Below are positions 61,426 through 64,000 of a stretch of 64,000 bases of DNA, one piece after another (position 1 is the stretch's first letter; the number at the start of each line of letters is the position of its first letter). The notes beneath the pieces were generated by a model. That model saw only the letters and a program-made list of their open reading frames with translations. It was not told where the DNA came from and made no database searches. Position numbers and translations under genes: made by a program. This DNA is from Aequorivita sp. UBA3180 (GTDB lineage Bacteria; Bacteroidota; Bacteroidia; Flavobacteriales; Flavobacteriaceae): positions 187,468-251,467 of the forward strand of contig DEXQ01000008.1 in assembly GCA_002364215.1 (NCBI GenBank), in the 5' to 3' direction.

Positions 61426-62055
61426 ATGAAAAAACTACTATTTTTATTTACAGTGCTTATATCTGCTGCAGGTTTCACTCAAAATGATGAAGCGTATGTG
61501 GATGCTAAGGTTGCCCAAAAAATGGCGGAACTTGAATTGCAACAAAACCCTGAATATTTCTTCAGAAAAGATTATTGTGATGGCAACATCCAAATGTTTA
61601 ATTTGCCCAGTGGAAAGCTTTGCACGTCAAAATCTACCTATTATGCTGTGTATGTTTTTTGGAGTGAAGATGAAGATGTTATGAAGCTTCAAAAGTTTGA
61701 TAATTGTGGAAGCTTTATGCCTATAAGCATTAGTAGAAAAAGCACAATAGGAAAACTCCTTAAAGATAAAAACGCGTTAAGAGAGGGGGAGGTAAAGCCT
61801 TATGAAGGAGAGAAAATTGACGAAAATGCTTTCGGGAATATGTCAGTTCAGTCTTGCCATAAGGAGTATAAGTTTGTTTTTGGAGGAAAACCCTTTGAAA
61901 AAAAATTTAAGGAATTTGACCTGACAAACGATTCAAAATATAAAAATATTAATGCCGAGCATAACAATTCACTGGAACTGATAAAGATGGACATTATTAT
62001 TTCTGAAATGATAAAAAACTTTGATGAGAACGGGAAATTCTTTCGAGAAAACTAA
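61426..62055 (+). CDS. Exported protein of unknown function
   Basis: 209 residues from the ATG at 61426, which gives a normal signal peptide (MKKLLFLFTVLISAAGFTQ); the ATG at 61372 region and the frame start at 61354 would place 24 residues before it. The mature protein is charged, with four cysteines (DYCDGN, GKLCTSK, DNCGSF, QSCHKEY) that could form disulfides in the periplasm. No family recognised. It ends 9 bp before the threonine aldolase gene, so the two may share a transcript. Confidence 0.75.
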   Translation: MKKLLFLFTVLISAAGFTQNDEAYVDAKVAQKMAELELQQNPEYFFRKDYCDGNIQMFNLPSGKLCTSKSTYYAVYVFWSEDEDVMKLQKFDNCGSFMPISISRKSTIGKLLKDKNALREGEVKPYEGEKIDENAFGNMSVQSCHKEYKFVFGGKPFEKKFKEFDLTNDSKYKNINAEHNNSLELIKMDIIISEMIKNFDENGKFFREN

Positions 62056-62064
62056 AAGCTGATA

Positions 62065-63090
62065 ATGATAATAGATTTAAGAAGCGATACGGTAACTAAG
62101 CCCACGAAGGGCATGATGCAGGCAATTTTAGAAGCCGAAGTGGGGGATGACGTATATAAAGAAGATCCAACCGCAAATAGACTGGAAAAAAAATTGGCCG
62201 ATATGTTTGGGATGGATTCTGCATTATTTTTCCCAACGGGCAGTATGGCGAACCAGGCCGCCATAAAAATGCACACCCAACCGAGCGAACAGTTGATAGC
62301 AGATAAATGGGCGCACGTTTATAATTATGAAGGAGGTGGGGTTTCTTTCAATAGTGGTGTATCGTGTAAGTTGATTGACGGACACAGAGGGATGATTACA
62401 GCTGGGCAAGTGGCCGAAAATATTAATCCGCCTGATTTTTACCACAGTCCACTCACTAGTTTAGTCTGTTTGGAAAACACGACAAACAAAGGTGGGGGCG
62501 CCTGTTATGATTTTTCAGAAATTGAAAAAATCCGCAAAGTTTGCAACGACCACAATTTAGGTTTGCATTTAGACGGCGCACGAGTTTGGAACGCTTTGGT
62601 TGCCAAAAAAGAAGATCCGAAAGACTACGGAAAAATTTTTGATACCGTCTCAGTATGTTTAAGTAAAGGGTTGGGTACGCCTATGGGGAGCGTTTTAATA
62701 GGAAAAAAAGAAATTATGCAGAAAGCAATGCGCATCCGGAAAGTTTTGGGTGGCGGCATGCGGCAGATTGGTTTTATGGCAGCGGCTGGAATCTATGCTC
62801 TGGACAATCAAATTGAGCGTTTAGCGGAAGACCATAAAAAGGCTTTTGAAATTGCAGAGGTACTATCACAGCAACAATTTGTAAAAAAAGTAGAGCCTAC
62901 TGAAACCAATATTGTGATATTTTACTTGGCTGAAGAAATATCTGAAGAGAAATTCATGAATGATCTTCTTCAAAAAAATATTAAAATTAGCGCAATGGGG
63001 CAGGGCAAGCTACGTATTGTTACCCACCTTGATTATACTAATGAAATGCACGAAACATTTCTTAAAACACTTACAGAATACCCAACTTAA
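62065..63090 (+). CDS. ltaE: Low-specificity L-threonine aldolase
   Basis: 341 residues, a PLP enzyme that splits threonine or allo-threonine to glycine and acetaldehyde. Motifs: MIIDLRSDTVTKPTKGM at the N-terminus, GDDVYKEDPTANRLE, FPTGSMANQAAI, the PLP-binding Asp in GLHLDGARVWNA and the Schiff-base Lys in VSVCLSKGLGTPMGSVL. Length and motifs are normal. It provides a glycine route in parallel to serine hydroxymethyltransferase. Confidence 0.95.
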   Translation: MIIDLRSDTVTKPTKGMMQAILEAEVGDDVYKEDPTANRLEKKLADMFGMDSALFFPTGSMANQAAIKMHTQPSEQLIADKWAHVYNYEGGGVSFNSGVSCKLIDGHRGMITAGQVAENINPPDFYHSPLTSLVCLENTTNKGGGACYDFSEIEKIRKVCNDHNLGLHLDGARVWNALVAKKEDPKDYGKIFDTVSVCLSKGLGTPMGSVLIGKKEIMQKAMRIRKVLGGGMRQIGFMAAAGIYALDNQIERLAEDHKKAFEIAEVLSQQQFVKKVEPTETNIVIFYLAEEISEEKFMNDLLQKNIKISAMGQGKLRIVTHLDYTNEMHETFLKTLTEYPT

Positions 63091-63157
63091 AATTTCTTTT
63101 TTTGGATTATTGTAGGTTTCGTTAATTTTAAAGAAAATATTTAAAACTTAAAGTATT

Positions 63158-63397
63158 ATGTCAGAACAGGTTCAAATGATTCCGGGAAATTCATTAATTA
63201 CAAAAACTCCCGAAGAAGGAAGGCAGCTAGCCGTTAAAATGGCGCGATTGGTAATTAAGGCAACACAACCGGATGCATCGGTTCGTGAAAAACTAAGGCC
63301 TATTTATGCCCAGGACGCTGCAATGCTCATCGCTATAGGGCAGGTAGTTGCAACTGAATTTGCAACTATTGCTGCTGCGAATAATTATTGGAAATAA
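63158..63397 (+). CDS. Small protein of unknown function
   Basis: 79 residues, no signal peptide. It is Ala-rich and probably helical (EEGRQLAVKMARLVIKATQ; AQDAAMLIAIGQVVATEFATIAAANNYWK). No family recognised. It is 67 bp after threonine aldolase and is followed after 7 bp by a long hairpin repeat, which may end its transcript. Confidence 0.65.
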   Translation: MSEQVQMIPGNSLITKTPEEGRQLAVKMARLVIKATQPDASVREKLRPIYAQDAAMLIAIGQVVATEFATIAAANNYWK

Positions 63398-63404
63398 TAT
63401 AAAA

Positions 63405-63452
63405 GCCACAAATCCACAAATATTTTTAAAACGATATTTGTGGATTCGTGGC
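63405..63452. repeat. Long hairpin repeat, family 2, copy 2
   Basis: A 19-bp inverted repeat with one mismatch (GCCACAAATCCACAAATAT with its near-complement) and a 10-nt loop. It shares the CCAC(G/A)AATyCAC(G/A)AA pattern with 43239-43283 and likewise lies between convergent genes. Confidence 0.8.
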
Positions 63453-63458
63453 TAAAGT

Positions 63459-63779
63459 TTATTCCACTTCTTTCACCGTAGCTCCGGGTGCGTTCTTTCG
63501 GACGGATTCAATTCCGTTTTTAGCCCCACTCTCAGCGGCATACATTTGGCTGCTGCCAATAATTTGCCCATTTGTTGCTTTAATGTTGAAATGGATTTTT
63601 CCGTTTTTTGCGGTTTTCATTTCAAAACTGCTGTCTTTTCCGCAGTTTTTTTGAACAGATTCTATCCCGTTCATTGCAGAAGCTTTTGTAGCGTACATTT
63701 GGCTGGTTAAAATAACTTGACCATTTGCTGCTTTAAGTACAAAGTGAAATTTATCACCACTTTTTTTAAGTTCAAACAT
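63459..63779 (-). CDS. DUF1508 (YegP-like) tandem-repeat protein
   Basis: 106 residues made of two copies of the DUF1508 unit: FELKKSGDKFHFVLKAANGQ with ILTSQMYATKASAMNGIESV, and FEMKTAKNGKIHFNIKATNGQ-type second copy with IIGSSQMYAAESGAKNGIESV. YegP-family proteins are small two-repeat proteins of unknown biochemical function. No signal peptide. It lies between the hairpin repeat and the YbaB-type gene, all on the minus strand. Confidence 0.93.
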   Translation of the reverse strand: MFELKKSGDKFHFVLKAANGQVILTSQMYATKASAMNGIESVQKNCGKDSSFEMKTAKNGKIHFNIKATNGQIIGSSQMYAAESGAKNGIESVRKNAPGATVKEVE

Positions 63780-63881
63780 AATTAGGTGTTTAAGGTTTAT
63801 TGAATATTTGAATGCTCAATATCGTGAAAAACAAGATGTTTAAAAAATTGCTGAACGCATTTATAATAAGTTTAGCATTAT

Positions 63882-64000
63882 TTATTTAAACATATCCATC
63901 CCCGGAATATTTGGCATACCTTCTTTTGCAACGGCAGCCACTTCTGTTTCGTGAACATTAGTAGCTTTTTCGATGGCTTTATTCAAAGTAAGGATTAGGA
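63882..64000 (-). CDS. C-terminus of a YbaB/EbfC nucleoid-associated protein, cut by the window edge
   Basis: The minus-strand frame is open from the right edge to the TAA at 63882-63884 and reads ILTLNKAIEKATNVHETEV, then AAVAKEGMPNIPGMDMFK. The ending NIPGMDxFK is typical of Bacteroidota YbaB/EbfC DNA-binding proteins. The start lies outside the window. Confidence 0.85.
   Translation of the reverse strand, partial: LILTLNKAIEKATNVHETEVAAVAKEGMPNIPGMDMFK

Overview
The window is a chromosomal segment of a Bacteroidota bacterium, almost certainly family Flavobacteriaceae; the genus cannot be fixed from the sequence alone. Evidence: AT-rich DNA, promoters of the TAnnTTTG type, proteins with C-terminal type 9 secretion (T9SS) sorting domains, DUF4249/TonB receptor pairs, many 'CSKKDD'-type lipoproteins and a CcsB-CcsA fusion. 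No rRNA, tRNA, CRISPR array, prophage or insertion sequence was recognised.

Layout. 1-1680: tail of an AAA+ ATPase, a BON/LysM protein and a fasciclin lipoprotein. 1680-8957 (minus): a run of exported hydrolases (amidohydrolase with beta-propeller, M1 and M28 peptidases, a small propeller protein). 9065-18425 (minus): a fatty-acid degradation block (acyl-CoA dehydrogenase, thiolase, FadN-type hydroxyacyl-CoA dehydrogenase/enoyl-CoA hydratase, MarR regulator, long-chain acyl-CoA ligase), interrupted by an S23-type four-helix-bundle gene and several 7-bp-period repeat arrays. 18557-22237: purL. 22415-26451: two T9SS-sorted secreted proteins facing each other. 26472-29004: RsmB-type RNA methyltransferase and a BNR-propeller lipoprotein, diverging from a promoter region filled with two short tandem-repeat arrays. 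29037-29593: a decayed extradiol (4,5-DOPA-type) dioxygenase. 29767-39203 (minus): Na+/solute symporter with a 36-aa companion, PIG-L deacetylase, and a housekeeping run (MscS, lipoprotein, Maf, UbiA prenyltransferase, KdsC, DUF2520), then a Crp-type regulator. 39285-43233: small membrane protein, truncated haemoglobin, CcsBA cytochrome c maturation factor. 43332-48569: fumC, a 56-aa membrane protein, a TonB-type receptor, an ArsC-like protein. 48722-55185: an apparent four-gene operon of exported protein, STN-TonB receptor, DUF4249 lipoprotein and macroglobulin/plug protein. 55284-60170: 56-aa membrane protein, a TPP riboswitch with a terminator but no gene behind it, and two paralogous L-domain lipoproteins. 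60207-64000: prfB with programmed frameshift, threonine aldolase, small proteins, DUF1508 protein and the end of a YbaB/EbfC gene.

Most notable: (1) the S23 four-helix gene lies between inverted arrays of GAC-headed heptads, an architecture like the intervening sequences of 23S rRNA genes, and a gene-less copy with the same 7-8-7-7 spacing lies 3 kb away; (2) the TPP riboswitch has no gene to control; (3) a GC-rich palindromic repeat has entered three protein-coding genes in frame (M1 peptidase signal peptide, PurL linker, CcsBA tail); (4) several further heptad or octad arrays sit at gene ends and promoters.
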